Origin: Desulfocicer vacuolatum DSM 3385
GTDB lineage: Bacteria; Desulfobacterota; Desulfobacteria; Desulfobacterales; Desulfobacteraceae
Direction of reading: 5' to 3'
NCBI RefSeq assembly: GCF_900176365.1
Contig: NZ_FWXY01000007.1
Coordinates: 1-64,000, forward strand
Length of the DNA stretch: 64,000 nucleotides
In this document: positions 9,170 through 17,031 of the stretch, piece after piece
How the letters are laid out: each line of letters begins with the position of its first letter
Position numbering within the stretch: position 1 is the first letter of the stretch
Position numbers and translations under genes: made by a program
Notes under the pieces: generated by a model
Databases searched by the model: none
The model's input: the letters and a program-made list of their open reading frames with translations, nothing else
Told to the model about the DNA's origin: nothing

Positions 9170-10125
9170 CTCAATTGAATAAATCCTTTGGGGATAAAAA
9201 ATTACTTAAAAATATCAGTTTCACCGCCGACAGGGGGGATATAATTTCCTTTGTGGGGCCTTCCGGGGTGGGTAAAACCACCCTTCTTAAAATCATTGCA
9301 GGATTGGAACAACCCGATTCCGGTGATATCTCATTTGCAAGCGGGCACAATGATAAAAATCCGGCTGTCATGGTATTCCAAAATTTCATGTTGTTCCCCA
9401 ATATGACGGTTTATGATAACATTGCCTTTGGGTTAAGGGCGGCTAAAACCGGTAAAAAACTCATTGACGAAAAGGTCTGTGAAATGCTGGACTGTTTCCA
9501 GATCCGGGACAAGAAAGAACAATACCCCAGGGCTCTGAGTGCGGGCCAGCAGCAACGGGTGGCCATTGCCAGGGCCATGGTTATTGCGCCTTCTGTTTTA
9601 CTTTTGGATGAACCCTTTGCCAACCTTGATAAAAATCTTAAAGCGGAAACCGCTTCCTTTATTCATAATACCCAGAAAAAATTTGGTACCACCACCATTG
9701 CTGTCATGCATGACCAGGAGGAAGCCTTTCGCATGTCCGACAAAATCGGGGTGATGCTGGATGGAAAACTGGTTCAGTTTGATACCGTGGACCGGATTTA
9801 CCACGCGCCCATATCCATTAAAGCTGCCTCGTTTCTGGGGCAGGTGAATATGCTTTGTCCCAAGGCTGTGGATAAAATTTTCATAAAAGAACCCCTTGAC
9901 TTTACCACCCACCAATATTATTTCCGGGCCGAAGCCGCCACCATCTCCTGCAATCCCCGGGGAGAATGGAAAATTATGGAAATTATTTTCTTTGGTGCCA
10001 ATATCAGCTATTATATAAAAAATGACAATTTAGGCTTTTACGTGAACAGTCTTGACAGTCATTTTAAAAAAGGCGATGTGGTGGATCTTGCCATCAATAA
10101 AATATTGAAAGAATCTTTACACTAA
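9154..10125 (+). CDS. ABC importer ATP-binding protein, YnjD-like
   Basis: The 323-residue protein has Walker A GPSGVGKTT (residues 35-43), a Q-loop (VFQNFMLFPNMTVYDNIAFGL), the signature region LSAGQQQRVAIARAM and Walker B LLLDEPFANLD, followed by an H-loop (VMHDQEEA). Length and motifs match ATPases of spermidine/iron/thiamine-type importers, with a C-terminal regulatory extension of about 90 residues. The following genes encode a YnjB-like binding protein and two permeases, so it powers that importer from the cytoplasmic face. Translation is coupled to the upstream kinase through a 16-nt overlap. The imported substrate is not known, because the E. coli ynjBCD system is itself uncharacterised. 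Confidence 0.88.
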   Translation: MFFKVTQLNKSFGDKKLLKNISFTADRGDIISFVGPSGVGKTTLLKIIAGLEQPDSGDISFASGHNDKNPAVMVFQNFMLFPNMTVYDNIAFGLRAAKTGKKLIDEKVCEMLDCFQIRDKKEQYPRALSAGQQQRVAIARAMVIAPSVLLLDEPFANLDKNLKAETASFIHNTQKKFGTTTIAVMHDQEEAFRMSDKIGVMLDGKLVQFDTVDRIYHAPISIKAASFLGQVNMLCPKAVDKIFIKEPLDFTTHQYYFRAEAATISCNPRGEWKIMEIIFFGANISYYIKNDNLGFYVNSLDSHFKKGDVVDLAINKILKESLH

Positions 10126-10176
10126 TCGGATTTGGTCACAACATGGGCCATCCCAAAGATCATTAAGGAGAGGTAT

Positions 10177-11385
10177 ATGAAAAAAGTCGGTTTTGTTCTG
10201 CTTGCGGTTTTTTTACTTTTATCCTGTCAACAAAAGGCCCCGGAACAGCAGTCTTTATCCTATGATCAAGCCTTGGAAAAATCCCGGGGCACCACGGTGA
10301 ATTTTTACATGTGGGGCGGTTCTGCCACCATAAATAAATGGATAAACAGTTATGTGACCAATCGTTTGAAAGAGGTGTATGATCTTACATTGAACATGGT
10401 TCCCATGGATGCCTCGGTGTTTGTAAATAAACTTCTTACGGAAAAACAGGCAGGGAAAAAAAACGGTACCGTTGATGTGATGTGGATCAATGGGGAGAAT
10501 TTTAAAAATGCCCGGGAAGCAGGTTTGTTGTACGGGCCCGTTGCAGATAAGTTACCAAATTTTAACAAATATGTTGATCCTGCCACTGTGGCCTTTGATT
10601 TTGGCTTTCCTGTGGAAAATTATGAAATGCCCTATGGCCGGGCCCAGTTTGTTTTTATCCATGACAGCGCCAAAATCATTTCCCCCCCTGAAAGCTTTGC
10701 TGCGCTTAAGCAATGGATCATCAATCATCCGGGAAAATTTACCTATCCTCAACCGCCGGATTTCACAGGATCGGCTTTTATCCGCCAGCTTTTCTATGCC
10801 ACCACAGGGGGGCATGAACAATATATGAAGGGATTTGATGAAAAACTTTATTTAGAAAAATCTCCACAGTTATGGGCCTATCTCACCGAAATAAAACCAT
10901 ATCTCTGGCAAAAAGGAGAAGTCTATCCCAAGGATATTGCGGCATTGGGGCTTTTATTTGAACGGGGTGAGGTGGATATGAACATGTCTTACCACCAGGC
11001 TTATGCCTCCGGTAAGATAATAGAAGGAAAATATCCCCACTCTGTGCGAACCTTTGTGATGAAAGAAGGGGCCATTTATAATACGCATTTCACGGCCATT
11101 GCCCACAATGCGCCCAACCTGGCCGGGGCCATGGTGCTTGCTGATTTCCTCATGTCCCCCGAGGCCCAACTTTCCAAAAATGCCCCTGAAAACTGGGGGG
11201 ATTTTACGGTGCTGGACATGGAAAAACTGGAAGGGTCCATCCAGCAGGCCTTTGGGGCGCTTGATCTGGGCAAAGCCACCTTGCCCCTTGATGTGTTAAA
11301 CCGGCACGGTGTGCCTGAAATTCCCGCAGCCTACCTCACACGGCTGGAAAATGACTGGGCTCGATTTGTACTGGAAAAAAAATAA
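10177..11385 (+). CDS. ABC transporter substrate-binding lipoprotein, YnjB-like
   Basis: The start at 10177 follows a strong AAGGAGAGG site and gives 402 residues with a lipoprotein signal (LLLSC lipobox, Cys about residue 16). The mature protein opens with NFYMWGGSATINKWI and continues with VDVMWINGENF and LLYGPVADKLPNF, a pattern I recognise from E. coli YnjB (COG4134). It should be tethered to the inner membrane and deliver ligand to the permeases at 11518 and 12704. The open frame extends upstream to 10132, but that start lacks a ribosome site. The ligand is unknown; thiamine-like compounds, iron or polyamines are bound by related families. Confidence 0.88.
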   Translation: MKKVGFVLLAVFLLLSCQQKAPEQQSLSYDQALEKSRGTTVNFYMWGGSATINKWINSYVTNRLKEVYDLTLNMVPMDASVFVNKLLTEKQAGKKNGTVDVMWINGENFKNAREAGLLYGPVADKLPNFNKYVDPATVAFDFGFPVENYEMPYGRAQFVFIHDSAKIISPPESFAALKQWIINHPGKFTYPQPPDFTGSAFIRQLFYATTGGHEQYMKGFDEKLYLEKSPQLWAYLTEIKPYLWQKGEVYPKDIAALGLLFERGEVDMNMSYHQAYASGKIIEGKYPHSVRTFVMKEGAIYNTHFTAIAHNAPNLAGAMVLADFLMSPEAQLSKNAPENWGDFTVLDMEKLEGSIQQAFGALDLGKATLPLDVLNRHGVPEIPAAYLTRLENDWARFVLEKK

Positions 11386-11517
11386 ATTACATCAGAACCC
11401 CTGGCAGGGCCGGGCTTGTTTGATGGAGGACTTTTCCATGGTTCACCGGCTTGCATGGCCCGGCCGTTATCATGTCAATAAGCCGGGCCTGGATTCATTT
11501 TTCTGGAAAAACAGTTC

Positions 11518-12399
11518 ATGAAATCCTGTCTCAAATTACTTCCGGCACTGATTCCCTTTGTGCTGTTTTTTGTGGGCGGTATTGTTTTGACAATGATCCA
11601 ATCCCTGGGAATGATGAATCCCCTGGTCCATTACGATTCCATATGGACGGCCTACAAAATCGTTTTCACCCATGGTCATTTTATGAAATCCATCTGGTTT
11701 TCATTTTATGTGGCCTTTGTGTCCGCCGGGCTCTCCATTTTTTGTGGCACCTTGTTATCCTATGGAATCTGGCATCTGCCCATAATCTTGCAGAATAAAA
11801 CCGTGGTGTACAAGATCCCCATTGTGCTTCCCCACATTGCTGTGGCTTTTATCACCATGATTTTTCTCAGTCGTTCCGGCATCATTGCATCGCTGTGCTA
11901 TCATCTGGGTCTTATTTCACACATGGAACAGTTTCCAAACTTGATTTTCAGCCGCTATGGAGTGGGGGAGATTGTTGCATATATGTTAAAAGAAACCTCC
12001 TTTGTCACCTTAATGGTTATGTCCGTGTTGATGAAATTTGATAAACGTTATGTTCAAACGGCCCGGCAGCTGGGGGCAGGGGAGATCCGAATTTTTTTAA
12101 GTGTGGTACTGCCCCATTTAAAAGAGATCCTCACCACCACTTTTTTGATTTTGTTCATTTATAGTTTCGGGGCCTTTGAAATTCCCTATATCCTGGGAAG
12201 CAGCACCCCGGGAATGCTAAGCCTTCAGGTGTATGACTACTATTTTCGGCACGATCTTTCCCAACGGCCTGTTGCCATGGCCCTGCTGGTGATTTTATTT
12301 TTGATTTCCTCTTTGTTTACTTATTTGTATTTTCAAATTTATAATAAACTGGGGCGTGGGGCTGGGTCTGATACGATTAATGGAGCGGATTCAGAATAA
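11518..12399 (+). CDS. ABC importer permease, first subunit
   Basis: The 293-residue protein has about six hydrophobic helices and the cytoplasmic EAA-type loop ARQLGAGEIRIFLSVVLP that contacts the ATPase. It corresponds to one half of the YnjC permease, which in E. coli is a single fused double-length protein; here the two halves are separate genes. It lies 132 nt after the binding protein. The second permease is separated from it by 304 nt of repeat DNA, which is odd for an operon of this kind. Confidence 0.87.
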   Translation: MKSCLKLLPALIPFVLFFVGGIVLTMIQSLGMMNPLVHYDSIWTAYKIVFTHGHFMKSIWFSFYVAFVSAGLSIFCGTLLSYGIWHLPIILQNKTVVYKIPIVLPHIAVAFITMIFLSRSGIIASLCYHLGLISHMEQFPNLIFSRYGVGEIVAYMLKETSFVTLMVMSVLMKFDKRYVQTARQLGAGEIRIFLSVVLPHLKEILTTTFLILFIYSFGAFEIPYILGSSTPGMLSLQVYDYYFRHDLSQRPVAMALLVILFLISSLFTYLYFQIYNKLGRGAGSDTINGADSE

Positions 12400-12427
12400 G
12401 GTCCGTCCGTGGTAGTTTTATATATAA

Positions 12428-12583
12428 TGCTCCAGGTTTACCTTAGCAGAGCCGCCCCCTCGATGGGCAATAGGAACCGGACAATTGAGCTGTCTACAGT
12501 TCCGGTCCGGGCCCATTGCCCATCGGGGGGGCGGCGGTATTATACCATTTGGCTCCACGTCTACGACCCTATATTTGTTGTGT
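12428..12583 (+). repeat. Family B long palindrome, copy 1
   Basis: The left arm (12451-12471) and right arm (12515-12535) pair over 21 bp, with one G-T pair. They enclose a 43-nt loop that also holds CCGGA/TCCGG. A second small palindrome (GGTATTATACC) and a conserved tail up to TATATTTGTTGT follow. The loop is identical to that of copy 2 at 59955-59997. Confidence 0.85.
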
Positions 12584-12604
12584 CCGTGAAGACATGAACG
12601 TTTT

Positions 12605-12695
12605 ATATGAAACACTCCGCAAACCGGGGGTGTATTTCAAATTTTGTTGTGGGCAGACCGAGGCCAGGATACGCTCTGCCCGTGGCAGTTATAAG
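12605..12695 (+). repeat. Family A hairpin repeat
   Basis: Hairpin 1 (GAAACAC...GTATTTC) is followed by the linker TTTTGTTGT, hairpin 2 (GGGCAGA...TCTGCCC) and the tail GTGGCAGTTATA. It ends just before the ribosome site of the second permease gene. Confidence 0.8.
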
Positions 12696-12703
12696 GAAAT
12701 TAT

Positions 12704-13486
12704 GTGAAAAACCATAAACTAAAGGTGATATTACTGTGGATGATATTTTTATTTCCTTTGTTGGTGCTGGTGCTGTACAGCTTTTCAGGGCAATGGGCCT
12801 TTCCCTCACTGCTTCCGGATACCATTAATTTCCGAACTTTTATCTATTTTAAAGAAAATGCAAGCCAGATTTTTATTCACATCAGCTCGTCTTTTCTCTA
12901 TTCCATTGTTGCGGTGATCCTTTCTGTTGTCTATTCTTTATTACCCGCAGAATTTTTAAGCAGGCGTGAATTTGCAGGAAAAAAAATCATTGAAAGCCTG
13001 TTGCTGGCTCCGGCCGTACTTCCGGTGATGACCTTTTCCATTGGGGTTCATTTGATGTTTATCCGTCTGGGGCTTGCTGACAGCCATTTGGGTGTGGCCT
13101 TGATCCTTTCTGTTTACAGTTATCCTTACATGTTACGGGCCTTGATTTCCGGTTATAAAACCATTCACCCCGATGCCGTTGTGTGTGCCAGGAATCTGGG
13201 GGCAGGACCTTTACAGATTCTCTGGGAAATTGAAATTCCCATGCTGCTGCCGGCACTGACCGCCGGGTCTTCCATTGTTTTTCTGGTGGCATTTTCAGAT
13301 TATTTTTTGGTGTTTCTCATTGGTGGCGGTTCTGTGCCCTCCTATTCCGGATATCTGTTTCCCTTTTTAAATTCAACGGACTGGTCCCTTGCATCTGGGT
13401 TGACACTTTTATTTATTATTGTCCCTGTTTTACTTTTTGCGGTTCTGGATGTCACTTTGATCCGGTTTTACCGTAAATGGCTTTAA
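12704..13486 (+). CDS. ABC importer permease, second subunit
   Basis: The 260-residue membrane protein has about six helices and an EAA-type loop (ARNLGAGPLQILWEIEIP), making it the second permease half of the YnjBCD-like importer. The start is GTG at 12704, preceded by AAGGA. An out-of-frame ATG overlaps it as ATGTGA, so GTG is needed for the frame. The leader is a family A hairpin, so its translation or transcript stability may differ from that of the first permease. The gene is followed after 16 nt by the glycosyltransferase-like gene. Confidence 0.86.
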   Translation: MKNHKLKVILLWMIFLFPLLVLVLYSFSGQWAFPSLLPDTINFRTFIYFKENASQIFIHISSSFLYSIVAVILSVVYSLLPAEFLSRREFAGKKIIESLLLAPAVLPVMTFSIGVHLMFIRLGLADSHLGVALILSVYSYPYMLRALISGYKTIHPDAVVCARNLGAGPLQILWEIEIPMLLPALTAGSSIVFLVAFSDYFLVFLIGGGSVPSYSGYLFPFLNSTDWSLASGLTLLFIIVPVLLFAVLDVTLIRFYRKWL

Positions 13487-13502
13487 TAAAAAGGAAAGAA
13501 CC

Positions 13503-14177
13503 ATGTTCATATCCGTTATTATTCCAGTGCTGCATGAAACAAAAATTAATTGTTTTTTGTCCGACCTTTTGGAAAAAAAAGGAAAAGAGAACTTGGAAAT
13601 CATTGTGGTGGATGGTGATCCCACGGGCTCCACCCTTAATTTAATATCAGATAAACGTGTGATAAAACTCACCTCACCCAAAGGCCGTGCCATCCAGCAG
13701 AACAAGGGGGCGGAAAAGGCCGTGGGTGACATCCTGCTGTTTCTCCATGCCGATACCTTGCTTCCCCATGGTTTTGTTCAGCTGATTGGACAAGCCGTTT
13801 TTTCCGGCAATTCAGGCGGTGCCTTTGATTTGTGCATTGACTCTTCCCACCCCTTTTTAAAATTTGTTTCCCGGGTGGCTTCCATCCGTTCCCGGGTGAC
13901 CCGGATTCCCTATGGTGACCAGGCCATTTTTATCAACCGGGACCTGTTTTTACAGATCAATGGGTTTCCCGAAATTCCCCTTATGGAGGACATTGCATTG
14001 ATGCGGAAGGTAAAAAAGACCCGGGTCGGTTTTAAAATTTTGCCTGTAAAGGTTGTGACCTCTGCCAGAAAATGGATAAAAGACGGGATGATCTATACCG
14101 GTCTTCGCAATCCGATTTTGGCCATGTTCTATTATTTGGGCGTTTCTCCCCGCACCCTGGTTAAATTTTATTATTGA
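13503..14177 (+). CDS. Family 2 glycosyltransferase-like protein (TIGR04283 type)
   Basis: The 224-residue protein has a GT-A fold: ISVIIPVLHE at the N-terminus, EIIVVDGDPTGST, a DxD-like LFLHADTLLP, and GDQAIFINRDLF with MEDI near the C-terminus. This matches the small transferase family named 'rSAM/selenodomain-associated transferase 2'. These are cytosolic and of unknown acceptor; TIGR04283 and TIGR04282 genes are often neighbours, as here. The stop overlaps the region of the next start. It may act on a lipid or glycan, but nothing in the sequence gives the substrate. Confidence 0.82.
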   Translation: MFISVIIPVLHETKINCFLSDLLEKKGKENLEIIVVDGDPTGSTLNLISDKRVIKLTSPKGRAIQQNKGAEKAVGDILLFLHADTLLPHGFVQLIGQAVFSGNSGGAFDLCIDSSHPFLKFVSRVASIRSRVTRIPYGDQAIFINRDLFLQINGFPEIPLMEDIALMRKVKKTRVGFKILPVKVVTSARKWIKDGMIYTGLRNPILAMFYYLGVSPRTLVKFYY

Positions 14178-14179
14178 GA

Positions 14180-14866
14180 ATGGATGTGATGTGTAAAAAA
14201 TTATTAATTCTTTTTCTTAAATATCCCGAAGCCGGAAAGGTAAAGACTCGGTTGGGTCAACAGATGGGGTATGCCCGGGCAGCCCGCATATATGAAGAAA
14301 TGGTGACACATCAGATGGCAGATTTGACATCTGACTCATATGACCTGGCCCTTTATGTGGATGACCGCCATGATATTGCATCATATAAAGAAAAATTTGG
14401 TGAAAATAGACGTTATTTTTATCAAAGGGGAAGGAACCTGGGGGAACGAATGGCCCGGGCCATGGAACATGCCTTTTTGCTGGGATATGGCCGGGTGATG
14501 CTCATGGGAAGTGATGTGCCTTTGCTTGATGTTGTGGCGGTTAATTCTTTTTTTGAGCATTTGTTGACGGCAGACATGGTGATCGGTCCTGCAATGGACG
14601 GGGGATATTATATGATCGGTTTTCAAAATGGCATTGACATTTCGCCTGTGTTTAAAAACATCGCCTGGAGTACCGCCAACGTGTTTGAATCCACCATGGC
14701 CAGATCCGGGCATTTGAATGTTCGTGTGGAAAAAATATGGTTTGATGTTGATACACTTGGGGATTTTAAGATATATCAACAGCAGTTAAAAACCGGAAAT
14801 ACCTTTTCCACGATTGACCTCCCAGGTAAATGGGACAGAGGAAAAAATGATAAAAAACAGGAATGA
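14180..14866 (+). CDS. DUF2064/TIGR04282 transferase (nucleotidyltransferase-like fold)
   Basis: I place the start at ATG 14180 (228 residues); TTG 14174 and ATG 14189 are alternatives. LILFLKYPEAGKVKTRLG is the hallmark N-terminus of this family, resembling the sugar-nucleotide-binding loop of nucleotidyltransferases. It is followed by MGSDVPLLD and GPAMDGGYYMIGF, also typical. Family members are called 'rSAM/selenodomain-associated transferase 1', and their chemistry is not established. It is packed between the GT2-like gene and the EI24 protein with gaps of a few bases, so all three are probably one transcript. Confidence 0.82.
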   Translation: MDVMCKKLLILFLKYPEAGKVKTRLGQQMGYARAARIYEEMVTHQMADLTSDSYDLALYVDDRHDIASYKEKFGENRRYFYQRGRNLGERMARAMEHAFLLGYGRVMLMGSDVPLLDVVAVNSFFEHLLTADMVIGPAMDGGYYMIGFQNGIDISPVFKNIAWSTANVFESTMARSGHLNVRVEKIWFDVDTLGDFKIYQQQLKTGNTFSTIDLPGKWDRGKNDKKQE

Positions 14867-14869
14867 AAA

Positions 14870-15589
14870 ATGAATTTTATAAAAGGCATTGTATATAATT
14901 TCAGAGGACTTCTGATGGGCATGAGAACCCCCGGGCTTTTAATGCTGGGATTGTTGAGATTTGTCATGGTTATTATCATTTCCATGGCCCTGGCAGGCTC
15001 AATTATGGTGTGGCACCGGGAAATTCTCAACATGATCTGGACCATGCCGGAATCGGGGTGGCTGATCTATATCTGGACGGCTCTTTCCTGGCTTTTGTCC
15101 ATTTTTCTGGTAATGCTCTCCAGCCTTATTGCCTATCTCATTGCCCAGGTGTTTTTCTGTGTGTTTATCATGGATCTCATGTCACGCATCACAGAAAAAA
15201 TAATTAAGGGAGAGACCCATGGACCTGTTGAAAAGATGTCCCTGCTGAGAACTGTATTTCATCTGATTTGCCAGGAAATCCCCCGGGCTGTGATTCCCAT
15301 GGTTTTAATGCTGGTTTTGATGGTGGTGGGATTGTTGACCCCGCTGGGGCCCGGGGTGGCAGTGGTGTCTGCCCTTGTTGCCGGGGCTTTTCTTGCCTGG
15401 GATAACACCGATCTGGTGCCTGCCCGGCGCATGAATACTTTTGCTGTTAGATTTCGGTATTTTAAAAAGAATATTCTCTTTCATCTGGGGTTTGGGATCT
15501 GTTTTCTTATCCCATGGCTGAATATACTTTTTCTTTCCTTTGCCCCTGTGGGTGCCACACTTTTTTTCATTGAAAATGAAGATGAGTAG
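14870..15589 (+). CDS. EI24/CysZ-like membrane protein
   Basis: The 239-residue protein has four or more hydrophobic segments (about 28-50, 68-105, 140-180 and 210-232) and the overall pattern of the EI24 domain family, which includes the sulfate permease CysZ. Sulfate import would suit a sulfate reducer. However, the gene lies 3 nt after a transferase gene rather than beside sulfur genes, so a role with the upstream surface-biosynthesis-like genes is equally possible. No terminator follows; a tandem family A repeat separates it from the convergent GAF gene. Confidence 0.7.
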   Translation: MNFIKGIVYNFRGLLMGMRTPGLLMLGLLRFVMVIIISMALAGSIMVWHREILNMIWTMPESGWLIYIWTALSWLLSIFLVMLSSLIAYLIAQVFFCVFIMDLMSRITEKIIKGETHGPVEKMSLLRTVFHLICQEIPRAVIPMVLMLVLMVVGLLTPLGPGVAVVSALVAGAFLAWDNTDLVPARRMNTFAVRFRYFKKNILFHLGFGICFLIPWLNILFLSFAPVGATLFFIENEDE

Positions 15590-15898
15590 CCCATGGTCAA
15601 AGCTGAAGTTTAGAATTTTATATCTTCAAGGATTGTGCTGTGGTTTTGTCCAGAAATAAACACGTTGAAGTTGAGAGAGAGTTATAAACCGCCATGGGCG
15701 GACCGTATTCTGACCCGGTTCTGCCCACAACAAAGTTTGAAATACCCCCCTGATTTGCGGAGTATTTCATATAACCGCCACGGGCGGACCGTATTCTGAT
15801 TCGGTTCCGCCACAACAAAGTTAGAAATACTCCCCGGGGTTGCGGAGTATTTCATATAAAAAATAGATGACATTGAAATAGAGTCTTTGTTGTTGTGA
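15590..15898. other. Convergent intergenic region with family A repeats
   Basis: This 309-bp region lies between two converging genes. Apart from the family A tandem at 15681-15861 I see no gene; short frames in it are translations of the repeat. Confidence 0.7.
15681..15861 (-). repeat. Family A hairpin repeat, tandem, reverse orientation
   Basis: Read on the minus strand it gives two successive units of GAAATAC...GTATTTC, TTTGTTGTGGGC..., GTCCGCCC and GTGGCGGTTATAT. In the unit whose arm reads GGGCAGA the partner is TCCGCCC, an A-C mismatch, so this stem is in an intermediate state between the two paired forms seen elsewhere. Confidence 0.8.
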
Positions 15899-16759
15899 CT
15901 AATAAATATCTAAATCTGGATATAACGCTTTGGCACATTCAGGGCAGATACTGTGGCTAAAGGATGCTTCTGATTTTTTTTCAATGTATATTTCAAGCCG
16001 CTTCCAGTCTCCTTTATGATTTCTGATTTTTTTGCATTCTGAACATATTGGTAGTATTCCTTTTAATGTTTTAATTTCAGAAAAAGCCTGTTTAAGTTTT
16101 GCCGTTCGTTCCATCACCCGCTGTTCAAGTTCAGCATTAAGGATACGCACAGATTCTTCAGCTTTTTTGCGATCAATCAGTTCTTTTTGCAGTTTGTCAT
16201 TGAGGCGTGCATTTCCAAGGGCAACAGATGCCAGCTCTGCAAAACGAGCCATCTGTTTAAGATCCTCAGGGCCAAAGGGCTTTGCCGGATCAAAGGAACC
16301 GAGTCCAACAACTCCGATGGGTCTGGTATTTGATTTTAAAGGAATACCAAGGGCAGAATGCAGATTTTCATACAGAGGATGTTTAATTCGTTTGGGCCAG
16401 GTCTTATAATCATCAACAAGGATGGACTCACCGGTGGTGTATACTTTTCCTGCCAATCCCTGATCCGGTTTTATACGGGCACCAACCAGGTCGACATATA
16501 TTCCCTGCCCCAGTTTAACAACCAATTCATCTGCATGGGCATCATATAAATAGAGGAAGGTGTCAGGTGTGTCAGCAAGCAGGCCTGCCTTGGTAAGAAT
16601 TTTTTCCAATAATGTATTTACGCCAAGTTGCTGGATCAGTCCCATGGTTGTTTCGTGGACGCTATCCATGTAATGCTGTTGCCGGGACAGCTTTTTGCGT
16701 AAATCATTTATTTCCCGGTGCAAGGCGACAGGTGCTGGAGGGTGATTATCAGAAATCAT
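15899..16759 (-). CDS. GAF-domain protein with C-terminal CxxC zinc-finger-like module
   Basis: The 286-residue soluble protein has an N-terminal coiled segment, a GAF domain (about residues 45-195, with PDQGLAGKVYTTGESILVDDYKTWP), a coiled-coil linker (EELIDRKKAEESVRILNAEL region) and a C-terminal module. That module reads LKGILPICSECKKIRNHKGDW and ends ICPECAKALYPD, a CxxC...CxxC element common at the ends of signalling proteins in this lineage. There is no kinase or GGDEF output. It probably binds a small ligand or metal and acts through protein contacts. It is monocistronic and faces the EI24 gene tail to tail. Confidence 0.8.
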   Translation of the reverse strand: MISDNHPPAPVALHREINDLRKKLSRQQHYMDSVHETTMGLIQQLGVNTLLEKILTKAGLLADTPDTFLYLYDAHADELVVKLGQGIYVDLVGARIKPDQGLAGKVYTTGESILVDDYKTWPKRIKHPLYENLHSALGIPLKSNTRPIGVVGLGSFDPAKPFGPEDLKQMARFAELASVALGNARLNDKLQKELIDRKKAEESVRILNAELEQRVMERTAKLKQAFSEIKTLKGILPICSECKKIRNHKGDWKRLEIYIEKKSEASFSHSICPECAKALYPDLDIY

Positions 16760-16843
16760 GATGTCACATTATCATAATTGCGTCTTTGTGCGCAACACGA
16801 AATAGATCATGGGAAATAATCATTTAAAGCATTTTTAAAAAAA

Positions 16844-16880
16844 CAAAAAAGCCCCAACCGTTTACCGGTGGGGCTTTCGT
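16844..16880 (-). terminator. Terminator of tRNA-Met
   Basis: On the minus strand GAAAGCCCC...GGGGCTTTTTT forms a stable hairpin with a T-run directly downstream of the tRNA gene. Confidence 0.85.
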
Positions 16881-16886
16881 AATTTC

Positions 16887-16963
16887 TGGTAGCGACGCAG
16901 GGATTTGAACCCCGGACTCTGCGGATATGAGCCGCATGCTCTAACCAACTGAGCTACGTCGCC
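16887..16963 (-). tRNA. tRNA-Met (CAT)
   Basis: The minus strand folds as a cloverleaf: acceptor GGCGACG/CGTCGCT (first pair G-T), D-arm GCTC, anticodon loop CTCATAT, T-arm CGGGG TTCAAAT CCCTG and an encoded CCA. The sequence resembles elongator tRNA-Met; a CAT anticodon could also be Ile2, but the body favours Met. Confidence 0.92.
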
Positions 16964-16974
16964 AAAACTCGGCC

Positions 16975-17003
16975 TTTATACAATTGCCTGGAGATCTTGT
17001 CAA
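16975..17003 (-). promoter_or_regulatory. Sigma-70 type promoter of tRNA-Met
   Basis: On the minus strand TTGACA and TATAAA are separated by exactly 17 nt and end 11 nt before the tRNA. Confidence 0.8.
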
Positions 17004-17031
17004 GCTTTAAATTGTCCCAGGTCGTTTTTTT

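Larger units (their letters stand above)
12400..12703. other. Repeat-filled gap between two permease genes
   Basis: The whole spacer is made of repeats: a trace of a family A tail, family B (core 12451-12580) and a family A unit (12605-12695). No coding frame is credible here. If the importer genes form one transcript, these structures are transcribed within it. Confidence 0.75.

Noticed and set aside
12451-12535. Family B as an integron attC site
   Set aside because: No integrase or gene-cassette arrangement and no attC core sites (GTTRRRY ends); the uninterrupted 20-bp stem does not fit attC.
15618-15873. Short ORFs giving MKYS...NFVVG...RIRSA peptides
   Set aside because: They are translations of the family A repeat, recur wherever the repeat does, and have no ribosome site.
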